14,623 nt of DNA from the NCBI GenBank assembly GCA_021803645.1, contig JAJZLI010000022.1:1-14623 (forward strand). The letters are read 5' to 3'. The position numbers and the translations under genes were made by a program. A model generated the notes under the pieces. That model did no database searches, had not been told where the DNA came from, and saw only the letters and a program-made list of their open reading frames with translations. This document shows, piece after piece, positions 14,444-14,623 of the stretch (within the stretch, counting starts at the first letter, position 1; the number at the start of each line of letters is the position of its first letter). This DNA comes from a bacterium. Lineage in GTDB: Bacteria > Patescibacteriota > Dojkabacteria > JAKAPS01 > JAJZLI01.

Positions 14444-14623
14444 CTATATACCATATTTACTTTTAATATATGGAAATCTAAACCAAAACGCAGGAGGGAC
14501 AGCTTTAAAACATTTTAAAATCATTCCCTTTCCATTGGGATTTGGTATTTTTAATGTAATTGAATATGCATGTAAAAGCATATTCTGAAATTTACTCCTT
14601 GAATAGATCCCGTCCCCCAAGAC
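14444..14623 (-). CDS. RluA-type pseudouridine synthase, C-terminal fragment
   Basis: Partial gene entering from the right edge; 59 C-terminal residues and a TAG stop are visible. The fragment LGDGIYSRSKFQNMLLHAYS matches the RluA-family pattern L-G-D-x-x-Y with the later L-L-H-A, followed by a beta-strand like ITLKIPNPNGKGM and a tail APPAFW-like segment (VPPAFWF). These enzymes convert specific uridines of rRNA or tRNA to pseudouridine. The catalytic aspartate motif (HRLD) lies outside the window, so neither activity nor the specific member (RluA, RluC or RluD) can be judged. It is the first gene seen of the minus-strand run and lies 11 bp before the RNHCP gene. Confidence 0.75.
   Translation of the reverse strand, partial: VLGDGIYSRSKFQNMLLHAYSITLKIPNPNGKGMILKCFKAVPPAFWFRFPYIKSKYGI

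Overview
The window is AT-rich bacterial chromosome with ordinary housekeeping content and very tight packing. The best reading is a small-genome member of the candidate phyla radiation (Patescibacteria; Microgenomates, Katanobacteria or Dojkabacteria-like). This is an inference from several features: a short delta-prime clamp-loader subunit without a P-loop, an RNHCP zinc protein, a degenerate LCP protein with a LytR_C tail, a single Xer recombinase, an O-antigen-ligase-like protein with TPRs, and gene starts without visible Shine-Dalgarno sequences. No rRNA or tRNA is present to settle the lineage. UGA acts as a normal stop (ruvC, ruvB, the RNHCP gene and the 9283-10113 gene end in it, and no gene has an in-frame UGA), so the UGA-glycine code of Absconditabacteria/Gracilibacteria does not apply.

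Layout: a minus-strand fragment at 1-76 looks like the N-terminus of a GspE/PilB-type ATPase. It is divergent from a plus-strand block holB-like, gyrB, gyrA (150-5182). Everything after that is on the minus strand except one small secreted-protein gene (7244-7534). The minus-strand genes are an O-antigen-ligase/TPR protein (5187-7109), a small membrane protein plus Xer recombinase pair (7537-8697), and a long run (9283-14623). Read in transcription order that run is a RluA-type pseudouridine synthase fragment, RNHCP protein, LCP/LytR_C protein, yebC, ruvC, ruvA, ruvB and a polytopic membrane protein. Most neighbours in the run overlap or lie within about 12 bp. The exception is yebC, which has its own TATAAT promoter in the 40-bp gap after the LCP gene.

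Working together: the left block supplies clamp loading and DNA supercoiling. The right block supplies Holliday-junction processing (RuvC resolvase, RuvAB branch-migration motor) with the usual neighbour yebC. The Xer recombinase would resolve chromosome dimers. The ligase-like and LCP proteins point to cell-surface polysaccharide. The one long stretch without a convincing gene (8698-9282) holds a promoter for the small membrane protein/xer pair, a hairpin with a T-tract for the ruv run, a perfect DnaA-box 9-mer and short repeats.

No undescribed defence or mobile system is visible. The most notable points are promoter -10 hexamers placed 8-9 nt from start codons (leaderless-like expression), non-canonical residues at the fluoroquinolone and coumarin contact positions of both gyrase subunits, an LCP domain that has lost its signature residues, and unrecognised small or membrane proteins beside xer and ruvB.
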